A stretch of 32,471 nucleotides of DNA from Asticcacaulis sp. (GCF_027484505.1 NZ_JAIXSV010000087.1:1-32471); one strand, 5' to 3'; positions 25,157 through 32,471 are shown, counted from the first letter of the stretch. Numbers and translations are program-made. The notes: a model not told the origin generated them from the sequence alone.

Positions 25157-26125
25157 ATGTCCCGTCCCCGCATTCTGCTGACCCGTTCATGGCCCGATGG
25201 GGCCTTCGCCTATCTGAAAGACCGTTATGAGGTGACCGTCAATGAGACCGGTGTGCCGTTGACGCAGGCGCAACTGATCGCGGCCATGGACGATTACGAC
25301 GCCCTGTGCCCGACGGTAACCGACAAACTCACCAAAGAAATTTTACGCCCCGGCACGCGGGTGCGGATGATCGCCAATTTCGGGGCGGGGTTTGAACATA
25401 TCGACCTTGAAGCGGCAAAGGCCGCCGGTATCCGCGTCTCCAATACGCCCGATGTGCTGACCGAAGCGACGGCAGAGATCGCCCTGTTGCTGATGCTGAT
25501 GACCAGCCGCCGGGCGTCTGAGGCCGAACGCGGTTTGCGTGACGGGCGCTGGAACGGCTGGAAGCCGACGCAGTTTCTGGGGCAGGGCTTGAGCGGCAAG
25601 ACTTTGGGCCTTGTTGGCTTCGGGCGGATCGGTCAGGCGACGGCCTGTAAGGCGCAGACGGCGCTGGGGATGCAGATTGCCTATCACAGCCGCCACCGCG
25701 TCGCGCCAGAGATCGAGGCGCGGTTTGGGGCGCGTTATGTGGACTCGCTCGAGGCTCTGGCGGCCGAAGCCGATGTGCTGTCGCTGCATACGCCGGGCGG
25801 TGAGGCGACGCGGCATATGGTCGATGCGCGCTTGCTGGGTCTGATGAAGCCCTCGGCCATTCTGATCAATACGGCGCGCGGTTCGGTCGTGCATGAGGCG
25901 GATCTGGCGGCGGCGCTGAAGGCCGGGACGATCTGGGCCGCCGGACTAGATGTCTATGAGCGCGAACCGCAGGTGCATCCGGACCTGCTGCCCCTCGATA
26001 ATGTCGTCCTCTTGCCGCATCTGGGCTCGGCGACGCGCGAAACCCGCGACGAGATGGGCCTGCGCGCGGCCCATAATCTCGATCGCTTCTTTGCCGGGGA
26101 GCCACTGATTGACCCCATTGCCTGA
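25157..26125 (+). CDS. D-2-hydroxyacid dehydrogenase (glyoxylate/hydroxypyruvate reductase type)
   Basis: A 322-residue NAD(P)-dependent D-isomer 2-hydroxyacid dehydrogenase. The NAD motif GFGRIG is at 154-159, and the catalytic Arg241 (NTARG), Glu270 (YEREP) and His288 (LLPHLGSAT) are all present. It probably interconverts D-glycerate and hydroxypyruvate, or reduces glyoxylate; the glycerate-kinase-like gene that overlaps its end supports a glycerate role. The ATG at 25157 follows AAGGAGCC. The longer frame from 25106 starts inside the ruined upstream gene. Confidence 0.88.
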   Translation: MSRPRILLTRSWPDGAFAYLKDRYEVTVNETGVPLTQAQLIAAMDDYDALCPTVTDKLTKEILRPGTRVRMIANFGAGFEHIDLEAAKAAGIRVSNTPDVLTEATAEIALLLMLMTSRRASEAERGLRDGRWNGWKPTQFLGQGLSGKTLGLVGFGRIGQATACKAQTALGMQIAYHSRHRVAPEIEARFGARYVDSLEALAAEADVLSLHTPGGEATRHMVDARLLGLMKPSAILINTARGSVVHEADLAAALKAGTIWAAGLDVYEREPQVHPDLLPLDNVVLLPHLGSATRETRDEMGLRAAHNLDRFFAGEPLIDPIA

Positions 26126-26912
26126 TCTCACGGCGGCCCGTCTGGTGATAGACGCCATCGAATGCTGGCGCAGGGATGGGGCACGGCTGATCGGCCTGTG
26201 CGGGGCTCAGGGCTGTGGAAAATCAACCATTGCCGAGGCGGTGCGCCAAGAGTTTGCCGGGCGGGGCCTGCGCGTCGCCGTCCTGTCGCTGGATGATCTG
26301 TATTTGCCGCCGGATCAGCGGCCCGTTTCGGTCCATCCCCTGTTTGCCACACGCGGTGTGCCCGGCACGCACGATGTGGGTTTGGGGGTGTCGGTGCTTG
26401 ACGCGCTGAAAGCCGGGGAGGGGGTTGCCCTGCCACGCTTTGACAAGGCGACGGATCACCCACTGCCGCCTCACGACTGGCCGCACATGAGCGCGGATGT
26501 GATCCTGTTTGAAGGCTGGTGCGTCGGGGCGCGACCTCAAAGCGAAAGGGCCTTATGCATGCCGGTCAACGCGGTGGAGCGCGACGAAGACCAGGATGGG
26601 GTGTGGCGGGCCTATGTGAATCAACAGTTGGCGGGACCCTATGCCGACCTCTTTGCCCGGATGGACCGGCTGATCCTGCTGGCCGCGCCCGGCTTCGACG
26701 TGGTTCAGGGCTGGCGCACCCAGCAGGAAGACGCCTTAAGCCAGAGATTACGCTCTGAGGGCCGCGACACTTCCGGCCTGATGGACGCTGACGCGCTGAG
26801 GCGCTTTATCGCTCACTATGAACGCCTGACGCGGCATATCCTGGAGGACATGCCGCGTTATGCGAATTTGAATATCTGGTTGGGTTCAGACCGACAGGTT
26901 CTACAAATGTGA
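26109..26912 (+). CDS. Putative D-glycerate 3-kinase (P-loop, GLYK type)
   Basis: A 267-residue P-loop kinase with Walker A GAQGCGKST (32-40), LSLDDLYLPPDQR (uridine-kinase-like DDxY motif), GTHDVGLG, LPRFDKATDHPLP and ILFEGWCVG, the pattern of plant-type glycerate kinase and its bacterial YggF-like relatives. It would make 3-phosphoglycerate from D-glycerate. The start is TTG: a stop lies directly upstream in frame, and GGGGAG at 26096-26101 is well spaced. It overlaps the dehydrogenase by 17 bases, so translation is probably coupled. An in-frame TTG at 26118 is an alternative. Confidence 0.8.
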   Translation: MTPLPDLTAARLVIDAIECWRRDGARLIGLCGAQGCGKSTIAEAVRQEFAGRGLRVAVLSLDDLYLPPDQRPVSVHPLFATRGVPGTHDVGLGVSVLDALKAGEGVALPRFDKATDHPLPPHDWPHMSADVILFEGWCVGARPQSERALCMPVNAVERDEDQDGVWRAYVNQQLAGPYADLFARMDRLILLAAPGFDVVQGWRTQQEDALSQRLRSEGRDTSGLMDADALRRFIAHYERLTRHILEDMPRYANLNIWLGSDRQVLQM

Positions 26913-27287
26913 AACGCCCGCCTTTGGCCGCCCCCCCTTGGCGCCGTTGGCTCGGCTGGCCGTAGCGCGGCGTTCGGCCCGACTCATGGTGTTAGAGCCC
27001 AGAACATCGAGAAACAGGCGTGATACCGAAATATCGGCGTCAAGTAACGGAATGTGCAGGCCATACCCGCGTCCCTGCACCTCAATCCCGGTCAGGTCCT
27101 GTGGCTTGGCGTCCTCAAGCCCCGCAATGGCCCTGAGTGGAAAGCCGACCGAGGCCCCATTGGTCAGTTGCACGACAAGCTGGGCGCTTTGGGCATCGTA
27201 ACGCGCACTTTCGGCGCGAAAGGCGGTTTGCGGTTTGCGTCGTGTCTGTTCGAATTGCCGCACTATGACCGGTTTAAACTCAGCCAT
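26901..27287 (-). CDS. DUF2442-domain protein (possible antitoxin-like partner)
   Basis: A 128-residue protein: a DUF2442 core (ARYDAQSAQLVVQLTNGASVGFPLRAIAGL, LTGIEVQGRGYGLHIPLLDADISVSRLFLDVLG) and a basic, Ala/Arg-rich tail (SRAERRATASRANGAKGGRPKAG) that may touch nucleic acid. The ATG at 27287 follows GGAGTGAAATTC. Its start overlaps by 8 bases the end of a DUF4160 frame upstream; DUF4160-DUF2442 is a recurring two-gene unit proposed as toxin-antitoxin-like. The stop overlaps the convergent kinase gene by 12 bases. Function is not established. Confidence 0.8.
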   Translation of the reverse strand: MAEFKPVIVRQFEQTRRKPQTAFRAESARYDAQSAQLVVQLTNGASVGFPLRAIAGLEDAKPQDLTGIEVQGRGYGLHIPLLDADISVSRLFLDVLGSNTMSRAERRATASRANGAKGGRPKAGVSHL

Positions 27288-27525
27288 GAATTTCACTCCA
27301 CTTGACACAGATCGCTTCGAGATTATGGGCAACCAGGCCGCCGATCTCGTTCAGTTCGCTCAGCTTGAACCCTTAATGATCCCAAAGTTCCACAGGACCT
27401 TGCGGGCAATTGAGACGAAACCGCGCCTCAGCCTCATTGCCTTTCAGGGCATGGACATGAGGCGGCGGGTGATCATTTGTATAGATGGCAATGCGAATGT
27501 TCCGCAGGGTGAGCCGCATTGGCAT
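27280..27525 (-). pseudogene. DUF4160 gene interrupted by an in-frame stop
   Basis: On the minus strand the reading from ATG at 27525 gives 50 residues with the DUF4160 hallmark IYTNDHPPPHVHALKGNEAE and ends at ELWDH followed by TAA (27375-27373). The same frame then continues GFKLSELNEIGGLVAHNLEA and closes with KWSEIHG and TGA at 27280. The downstream part is clearly family-like, so one substitution (for example AAA to TAA) explains the break. A second ATG, 6 bases in, is an alternative start. Whether the 50-residue product has any function is unknown; a sequencing error would also explain it. Confidence 0.8.
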
Positions 27526-27535
27526 GACTCTGTAT

Positions 27536-27569
27536 AGCACTAACCTAGACTATGGTCTAGGTTAGTGCT
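27536..27569. promoter_or_regulatory. Perfect 15-bp inverted repeat between DUF4160 unit and hydrolase
   Basis: AGCACTAACCTAGAC (27536-27550), a 4-base loop TATG, then GTCTAGGTTAGTGCT (27555-27569). It ends 11 bases before the DUF4160 start and 10 bases after the hydrolase stop. With no T-run on the minus strand it looks as much like an operator of the two-gene unit as a terminator for the hydrolase. Confidence 0.6.
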
Positions 27570-27579
27570 TTCAGGTCGC

Positions 27580-28413
27580 TTACGCTTCGATAAAGGCCAG
27601 CATATCGGCGTTTAGCAGATCAGCATTGATGGTCAGCATACCGTGCGACAGGCCCGGATAGATTTTCAGCGTGCCGTTTTTCACCAGCTTGATGGCTTCA
27701 AGGGCGGCGGCCTTGACCGGGACGATCTGGTCGTCGTCGCCGTGCAGGATCAGCACGGGCACGTCGATGGCCTTCAGGTCTTCGCTGAGGTCGGTTTCCG
27801 AAAAGGCCTTGATGCCTTCGTAATGGGCCTTGGCCGAGCCCATCATGCCCTGACGCCACCAGTTGTTGATCACGGCCTCGATGGGGGCGACGCCGTCACG
27901 GTTGAAGCCATAGAAGGGGATGGGCAGTTCTTTGAAAAACTGCGTTCGGCTGGCGGCCGTCTGGGCGCGCAGGCCGTCAAACACCTCTATGGGCAGGCCA
28001 CCGGGGAAGGCTTCGGTCTTCAGCATGATCGGTGTAATGGCGCTGACCAGAATGGCCTTGGCGACGCGGCCATTACCGCCGTAGCGCGCCACATAGCGGG
28101 CAACTTCGCCGCCGCCGGTCGAGTGACCGATATGGATGGCGTTTTTGAGGTCGAGATACTCGGCTACCGCGTGGGCGTCGGCGGCGTAGGTGTCGATATT
28201 ATGCCCTTCGCTGACCTGCTCGGAGCGACCGTGACCGCGGCGGTCGTGGGCCACCACGCGATAGCCCTTAGCAAGGAAGTAGAGCATCTGCGTATCCCAG
28301 TCGTCGGACGACAGGGGCCAACCGTGGTGGAAGACGACGGGCTGGGCGGACTTGGGGCCCCAATCCTTGAAGAAGATCTGCGTACCATCGGCGGCGGTGA
28401 CAAAGTTGGTCAT
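27580..28413 (-). CDS. Alpha/beta hydrolase, non-haem chloroperoxidase/arylesterase type
   Basis: A 277-residue alpha/beta-hydrolase-fold protein. The nucleophile elbow GHSTGG gives Ser98; Asp228 (LHGDDDQIVPV) and His257 (GLSHGM) complete the triad. The oxyanion region HHGWPLSSDDW and the cap sequence match the cofactor-free haloperoxidase/esterase group. In vivo it probably hydrolyses an ester; peroxidase activity is often a side reaction. The ATG at 28413 is chosen since the family starts right there (MTNFVTAADGTQIFFKDWG) and CGGAG precedes it. The longer frame to 28542 has no family sequence. Confidence 0.88.
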   Translation of the reverse strand: MTNFVTAADGTQIFFKDWGPKSAQPVVFHHGWPLSSDDWDTQMLYFLAKGYRVVAHDRRGHGRSEQVSEGHNIDTYAADAHAVAEYLDLKNAIHIGHSTGGGEVARYVARYGGNGRVAKAILVSAITPIMLKTEAFPGGLPIEVFDGLRAQTAASRTQFFKELPIPFYGFNRDGVAPIEAVINNWWRQGMMGSAKAHYEGIKAFSETDLSEDLKAIDVPVLILHGDDDQIVPVKAAALEAIKLVKNGTLKIYPGLSHGMLTINADLLNADMLAFIEA

Positions 28414-28662
28414 GGTGTGGCTCCGTTCGGGTAAGGCTCCGCCGGTCACGGCAAGAGGCCATTTTTCAAAAAGGTCTGAAATTTTGGATAGTTCGGTTTT
28501 GAGCAGGACGCTTACATTCGACGAATGAAGAGATAACGCCATCGCCGTCGTTACAGAAGTCGGAACTTTTGGAATGGAGCGTTGTTAAATGCGCAACGCT
28601 GGATCGGGGAGTTATCCTGCGGTATAATAAACTTTTACGCGAAAAACAAAAGCGCCGATCCG
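28414..28662. other. Non-coding region upstream of the hydrolase
   Basis: No supportable gene. It must contain the hydrolase promoter (minus strand). It shows an imperfect hairpin GCGTTG/CAACGC (28578-28597) and a plus-strand TATAAT at 28623-28628 that leads to no gene. Confidence 0.4.
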
Positions 28663-28865
28663 CTAGGCTGTGGTGACAATTTAAGATGTAATGCGGCTAT
28701 TTTCTCCTCCCTACGCTTAAGCGTGGGGAGGTGGCAGCGAGCGAAGCGAAGCTGACGGAGGGGTATAACCGTCCGTAAGATACCCCTCCGCCTCGTAAAC
28801 TCGGCACCTCCCCATGATATGGGGAGGAGGAAGATCGCAAACGTAAATTCGTCACCACAGCCTAG
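28663..28865. mobile_element. 203-bp MITE-like element with terminal inverted repeats
   Basis: The left end CTAGGCTGTGGTGAC-AATTTA (28663-28683) matches the inverted right end TAAATTC-GTCACCACAGCCTAG (28844-28865): 15 bp perfect plus an AATTTA block offset by one base. The interior is a long imperfect palindrome with CTCCTCCC/GGGGAGG and GGAGGGG/CCCCTCC arms and no open frame. This is the form of a non-autonomous transposable element; the parent family was not identified. Its right end abuts the next repeat directly. Confidence 0.75.
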
Positions 28866-28999
28866 ATCATTATGATTTCTGGTAGAAACATAATGATTCA
28901 GCTTTTGTTTAGCCCCTCGCCGGGCGGTGGCTTGCGCCACCTTGGCCGCCGCCGCAATGGCGGCTTGAGCGGAATGATTCCAGTAGAAATCATTCCGCT
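28866..28999 (+). repeat. Hairpin repeat family R2, copy B
   Basis: Left stem ATCATTATG/CATAATGAT with inner TTTCT/AGAAA (28866-28897), then CAGCTTTTGTTTAG, the GC-rich core from CCCCTCGCCGGGCGG to GCCGCCGCC, and a final stem AGCGGAATGATT/AATCATTCCGCT ending at 28999. Almost the same sequence, inverted, occupies 32330-32462. Confidence 0.85.
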
Positions 29000-29041
29000 C
29001 TACAACGGACCGACGCTTCTTTGCCAAATATGGGCTCAGAG

Positions 29042-29884
29042 TCAGGCCGCGATCACCGTCTGCTTCTGGGTGCCGAGGCCTTCGATGCCCAGTTCCATCA
29101 CATCGCCGACTTCCAGATAGACCGGCGGCTTTTGCCCCAGACCGACGCCCGGCGGCGTGCCGGTCGAGATGACGTCGCCCGGATGCAGGCTCATGAACTG
29201 CGAGACGTATGAAACAATAAAGGCGGGCTTGAAGATCATGGTGGCGGTCGAACCGTCCTGATAGGTCTTGCCGTTGACGCTCAGCCACATTTTCAGATTG
29301 GTCGGGTCGGCGACTTCATCGCGGGTCACCAGCCACGGGCCGATGGGGCCGAAGGTGTCGCAGCCCTTGCCCTTGTCCCAGGTGCCGCCGCGCTCCAGCT
29401 GAAACGCGCGTTCGGATACATCATTGATGGTGCAGTAGCCGGCGATGCAGGCTTCGGCTTCGGCTTCCGTCGCATAGGAGGCCGTCTTGCCGATCACGAT
29501 GCCGAGTTCGACTTCCCAGTCGAGCTTGGTCGAGCCGCGCGGTTTCTTCACCTCGTCGTTCGGGCCAATGATGCACGAGGTCGTCTTGGAAAACAGGACC
29601 GGCTCTTCCGGGATGGGCAGGTTCGATTCAGCGGCGTGGTCGGCATAGTTGAGGCCGATGCACAGGAATTTACCCACGCCGGCCACGCAAGCGCCATAAC
29701 GCACACCTTCGGGGGCCAGAGGCAGGGTGGCGGGGTCGATGGCCTTCAGTTTGGCCAGCGCCTCATCCGACAGGGTGGCACCGTTGATGTCGGCAACGAC
29801 GCCAGACAGGTCGCGGATACGGCCGTCAGCATCGAGCAGGCCGGGCTTTTCCTGACCGGGCTGACCAAAACGCAGCAGTTTCAT
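29042..29884 (-). CDS. Fumarylacetoacetate hydrolase family protein
   Basis: A 280-residue FAH-superfamily enzyme. Family marks are KFLCIGLNYADHAAE (about 72-86), the metal-site strand KLDWEVELGIVIGK (about 119-132), INDVSERAFQ, and the C-terminal VISTGTPPGVGLGQKPPVYL followed by GDVMELGIEGLG. Such proteins cleave or decarboxylate 2,4-dioxo acids; close relatives are named 2,4-diketo-3-deoxy-L-fuconate hydrolase or ureidoglycolate lyase. Divergence from an IclR regulator suggests an inducible catabolic step, but the substrate cannot be read here. AAGGAA precedes the ATG at 29884. Confidence 0.88.
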   Translation of the reverse strand: MKLLRFGQPGQEKPGLLDADGRIRDLSGVVADINGATLSDEALAKLKAIDPATLPLAPEGVRYGACVAGVGKFLCIGLNYADHAAESNLPIPEEPVLFSKTTSCIIGPNDEVKKPRGSTKLDWEVELGIVIGKTASYATEAEAEACIAGYCTINDVSERAFQLERGGTWDKGKGCDTFGPIGPWLVTRDEVADPTNLKMWLSVNGKTYQDGSTATMIFKPAFIVSYVSQFMSLHPGDVISTGTPPGVGLGQKPPVYLEVGDVMELGIEGLGTQKQTVIAA

Positions 29885-30174
29885 GGGGTTTCCTTATATA
29901 GACAGGGGTAGTGGGTCAGGGATAGCGGGTTTGTGCGCGACGGCAAAGAGTCGAAATGCTTTCGCCAGCAGAATATATTTCTTATATAAAATCGTCTTGA
30001 GGCCTCTGCCGTTTGTGAAAGAGGTCTTGTCTTGGGCACCGCTACGCAGGGTTTGGGCCAGACACGGTGCATAAAGCCCTTTGCGTCCCGCTTTATGAGG
30101 CTACCGTTTCAAAAACGCTTCACAGCGACCGCAATGCCCTTTAGATTAAGCGAACGATTGGTCCGTGGCCGGAG
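29885..30174. promoter_or_regulatory. Divergent promoter region of the FAH and IclR genes
   Basis: No gene seen. An AT-rich patch (ATATATTTCTTATATAAAA, 29970-29988) lies ~90 bases before the FAH-family gene and is the likely minus-strand promoter area. A pseudo-palindromic CCGTTTCAAAAACG at 30105-30118 is a candidate IclR site; no direct evidence. Confidence 0.35.
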
Positions 30175-31014
30175 ATGCCTGAGTTGGCGCGAGTAAAAGC
30201 AGTGGAAAATATGGCTTTGGTGGCCGATGTCGAAGACATGGCCGAGGTCGGCGCCGAAAAGGAAAAGGGAATCGCCGGGGCCCTGACCCTGATGCGCGGT
30301 CTGGACGTGCTGGGCCGCGTGGCCAAGGGCGACAATACCCTGCCGAAAATTTCGCGCTCTTTGGGGCTCAACAAATCGACCGTGCACCGTCTGGCCTCGA
30401 CTTTGGTCGATTACGGCTTCCTGTCGTTTACGCAGCGCGAAGGCTACGCGCTGGGAACGCGGTTGCTGGAACTGGGTCATGCTGCGTCGCAGCAGATCAC
30501 CCTTACGCGCGTGTCGCACGACCATCTGGTGCGGCTGGCCGCCGATACGGGCGATACGGTCAATCTGGGCGTGCTCGACGGCCATCAGGTTCACTATATC
30601 GATAAAATCCCCGGCACGCGTCGTATTGAGGTGCGCTGTGTGATCGGTGAGCGGCAATATCTGCGCCCGACGGGATTGGGTAAGGCTCTGCTGCTGGACG
30701 CCGATGAGGACAAGCTGCGCGAGGTCTATAACCGCGAAGCGCGCGAATTCCCCAACTATCGTTACGACCTTAAGGGCTGGCTCGACATCATGAAGACCTA
30801 CCGCGAAGGTGGGTATGCGCTGGATATGGACGAAAACGAAGATCGCATCCGATGCGTCTCTGCGCCCATTCGCGACCTGTCGGGCAAGATTGTCGCCGCC
30901 GTCTCCATCTCCAGCGCCGCGCAATATATGGATGATGCGCGCCTTGAGACGCTGAAGGGCTACGTCAAGGAAGTGACCCTCACCATCAGCCGTGAGTTGG
31001 GCTATAAGGGGTAA
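30175..31014 (+). CDS. IclR-family transcriptional regulator
   Basis: A 279-residue regulator with an N-terminal winged HTH (about 33-95: GALTLMRGLDVLGRVAKGDN, then KISRSLGLNKSTVHRLASTL) and an IclR effector domain (about 110-275: VNLGVLDGHQVHYIDKIPG, RPTGLGKALLL, IRCVSAPIRDLSGKIVAAVS). The ATG at 30175 directly abuts its only GGAG, so a start at 30211 or 30238 is possible; ~30 residues before the HTH are not conserved. It probably controls the divergent FAH-family gene. Confidence 0.88.
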   Translation: MPELARVKAVENMALVADVEDMAEVGAEKEKGIAGALTLMRGLDVLGRVAKGDNTLPKISRSLGLNKSTVHRLASTLVDYGFLSFTQREGYALGTRLLELGHAASQQITLTRVSHDHLVRLAADTGDTVNLGVLDGHQVHYIDKIPGTRRIEVRCVIGERQYLRPTGLGKALLLDADEDKLREVYNREAREFPNYRYDLKGWLDIMKTYREGGYALDMDENEDRIRCVSAPIRDLSGKIVAAVSISSAAQYMDDARLETLKGYVKEVTLTISRELGYKG

Positions 31015-31125
31015 GTAAGTCGTCCCCGCTGCGGTATGTCATTGCAATTTCACTTTGCGCTCAGCGCCATTTGCCGTATCAATTGAGTGACGAGCGCAAA
31101 GCCGTACACAGGCAGGGGGGATTTT

Positions 31126-32346
31126 ATGAGACAGGCTGTGGCTGTCATTGTGGCGCTGTCGTTTCTGGCCGCGGGCGTGTCCGCGCAGGCGCAGATCACC
31201 TATCAGCCTGCGCCGGTAACAAAGACGCAGGTCTTTACCCTTGAGCCGCGCGACGGGGTAACCTGCGCCAACGGTACGCTGAGCTGGCCTGCGGCCTTTA
31301 CCTTCCCGGCGGGTTTAATCGCGCCGTTGCCAGCGCCCAAACCGGCCACGAGCAATAGCGATCCCATCGTGTTCAGAGGTTCGCCCGTGGCGGTGAACAA
31401 GGTTTACACTTTGGGCTTTGACGTGCTGGCCAATGGCCGGATGAGCAATATCCGTCCGGTGGGCGGAGATTATCGACTGTCTGCCAATGAATTTTTGCCG
31501 ACCTGGGCGGCGAGCTGGAATTTCGGTGCTCAGCCAAAGGCTTTGACCGGCTGCAAGATGACATGGGATATCAAAACCGATTACACGCCAGAGGCGGCCA
31601 AGCCCCTGATGTATGAGGCCGCTTTTCTGCGCAATTTCGCCAGTGGCCTCAAACCCGCCGATCCGCGCAGCGAGGATTGTAAGGCCGTGGACCGGCGCAT
31701 CCGTCTGAACGCCTATCCGGACCGCCAGCAAATGCGCCGCACACCGGGGCGTTCGCAATGGCTTGTCCTGCGAACCGATGTGCAGGCCAATGGCAAGGTA
31801 AAGGTGGGCGGACGGCTGCGCGCTTCGGGTGAAGAGGCCAATCTGGAGGCGGTGGAAAAGGCCCTGAGTCAGCGCGCCTACTATCCCGGTGAGGCCGCCG
31901 AATGCCTGACCGGCTATGTGATCCCAGCGGACGGTCTGCCATGGACGGGCGGCGTGGGGGATGATGGCACGGAGGCTGACAAGGCAAACAAAGAAGCCGA
32001 GGAAGAAAAAACCTGTCCGGCGGAGGCTCGCCGTGCGGCCATGACCTTCAGCTATCGCCCTGAATATTATCCGACTCAGGCCAGCCGTCTGGGTATCGAA
32101 GGCATCGCGCTGCTGACCTTTGACGTAGCCCCCTGGGGTCAGGTGCGGATCAAGTCGAGTACAAGCCAGCCCCTGCCGCAATTTGCACAGGCCGCGTCGC
32201 GCATGTTGACGCAATCGAGCTTCAAACCCACGGATCGCGGTCTGAGTGGGTGTCGTCTGCTGGTGCGCTTTGTGCTCGACAAGGACGATAAGCCCGAAGC
32301 GGCCGCTCCCGAAGTCTCGGAAGGTTTAGAGCGGAATGATTTCTAA
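31126..32346 (+). CDS. Exported protein with three TonB-C-like modules
   Basis: A 406-residue protein with a signal peptide (AVAVIVALSFLAAGVSAQAQ) and no later transmembrane segment. The last module (about 297-386) is a recognisable TonB C-terminal domain: YRPEYYPTQASRLGIEGIAL, then VAPWGQVRI and SSFKP. Two earlier stretches (about 47-150 and 185-266) look like diverged copies, with VNKVYTLGFDVLANGRMSNI and WLVLRTDVQANGKVKVGGRL. Each module has a Cys near its start and end (47/143, 185/260, 297/376), suggesting disulfides in the periplasm. It lacks the membrane anchor of true TonB, so an energy-transducer role is doubtful. The ATG at 31126 follows CAGGGGGG. The last codons and stop come from a repeat. 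Confidence 0.75.
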   Translation: MRQAVAVIVALSFLAAGVSAQAQITYQPAPVTKTQVFTLEPRDGVTCANGTLSWPAAFTFPAGLIAPLPAPKPATSNSDPIVFRGSPVAVNKVYTLGFDVLANGRMSNIRPVGGDYRLSANEFLPTWAASWNFGAQPKALTGCKMTWDIKTDYTPEAAKPLMYEAAFLRNFASGLKPADPRSEDCKAVDRRIRLNAYPDRQQMRRTPGRSQWLVLRTDVQANGKVKVGGRLRASGEEANLEAVEKALSQRAYYPGEAAECLTGYVIPADGLPWTGGVGDDGTEADKANKEAEEEKTCPAEARRAAMTFSYRPEYYPTQASRLGIEGIALLTFDVAPWGQVRIKSSTSQPLPQFAQAASRMLTQSSFKPTDRGLSGCRLLVRFVLDKDDKPEAAAPEVSEGLERNDF

Positions 32347-32462
32347 TGGGATCATTCCGCTCAAGCCGCCATTGAGGCGGCGGCCAAGGTGGCAAAGCCA
32401 CCGCCCGGCGAGGGACTAAACAAAAGCTGGATCATTATGTTTCTACCAGAAATCATAATGAT
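32330..32462 (-). repeat. Hairpin repeat family R2, copy C (inverted)
   Basis: The reverse complement closely matches copy B: stem AGCGGAATGAT/ATCATTCCGCT (32330-32340 and 32351-32361), the GC-rich core, CTAAACAAAAGCTGG and the ATCATTATG/CATAATGAT stem ending at 32462. It begins inside the upstream coding sequence, which ends at its TAA (32344-32346). Confidence 0.85.
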
Positions 32463-32471
32463 CCAGAAGAC

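Noticed and set aside
28623-28628. Plus-strand TATAAT as a promoter
   Set aside because: No plus-strand gene or RNA-like structure follows before the transposable-like element; probably chance.
28635-29288. 217-codon minus-strand frame through the repeats
   Set aside because: It translates the MITE-like element, repeat R2 and an off-frame part of the FAH gene; no coherent protein.

Overview
The window looks like part of a secondary replicon (chromid, second chromosome or large plasmid) of a Caulobacterales alphaproteobacterium. The high-GC coding sequence, the Caulobacter-type inositol module (ibpA-iatA-iatP, idhA, iolR, iolCDEB), the alphaproteobacterial RPA-type replication initiator and abundant hairpin repeats all fit Asticcacaulis or a close relative. 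The genus is an inference; no rRNA or tRNA gene is present to test it.

Positions 1-14116 hold a nearly complete myo-inositol catabolic regulon. It contains the 3' end of iolA (mmsA), an uptake operon (ibpA, iatA, iatP) that continues into a secreted GH92 alpha-mannosidase, a convergent inositol dehydrogenase (idhA/iolG), the divergent RpiR-type repressor iolR, and a tightly coupled iolC(J)-iolD-iolE-iolB operon in which the kinase is fused to the aldolase. Four near-identical GGAA-N6-TTCC-type palindromes lie upstream of ibpA, idhA/iolR and iolC. They are the probable IolR operators tying the units together.

Positions 14117-21496 are a maintenance and accessory region. A class II Fic AMP-transferase gene sits between two direct copies of a ~140-bp hairpin repeat, followed by a Tat-exported GH43 glycosidase. 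Then come an iteron-type replication origin (five ~22-bp-spaced repeats plus one inverted copy), a third inverted copy of the repeat, and repA, parB and parA, all on the minus strand.

Positions 21497-32471 hold a chemoreceptor divergent from parA, a LysR regulator, a multiply damaged zinc-alcohol-dehydrogenase-like pseudogene, a D-glycerate dehydrogenase/glycerate kinase pair, a DUF4160-DUF2442 pair whose DUF4160 half has an in-frame stop, an alpha/beta hydrolase of the non-haem chloroperoxidase type, a fumarylacetoacetate-hydrolase-family enzyme divergent from an IclR regulator, and a secreted protein with three TonB-C-like modules. Short mobile-like repeats are frequent: a 203-bp element with terminal inverted repeats, and three copies of a second hairpin element, one of which supplies the last codons and stop of the TonB-like gene.
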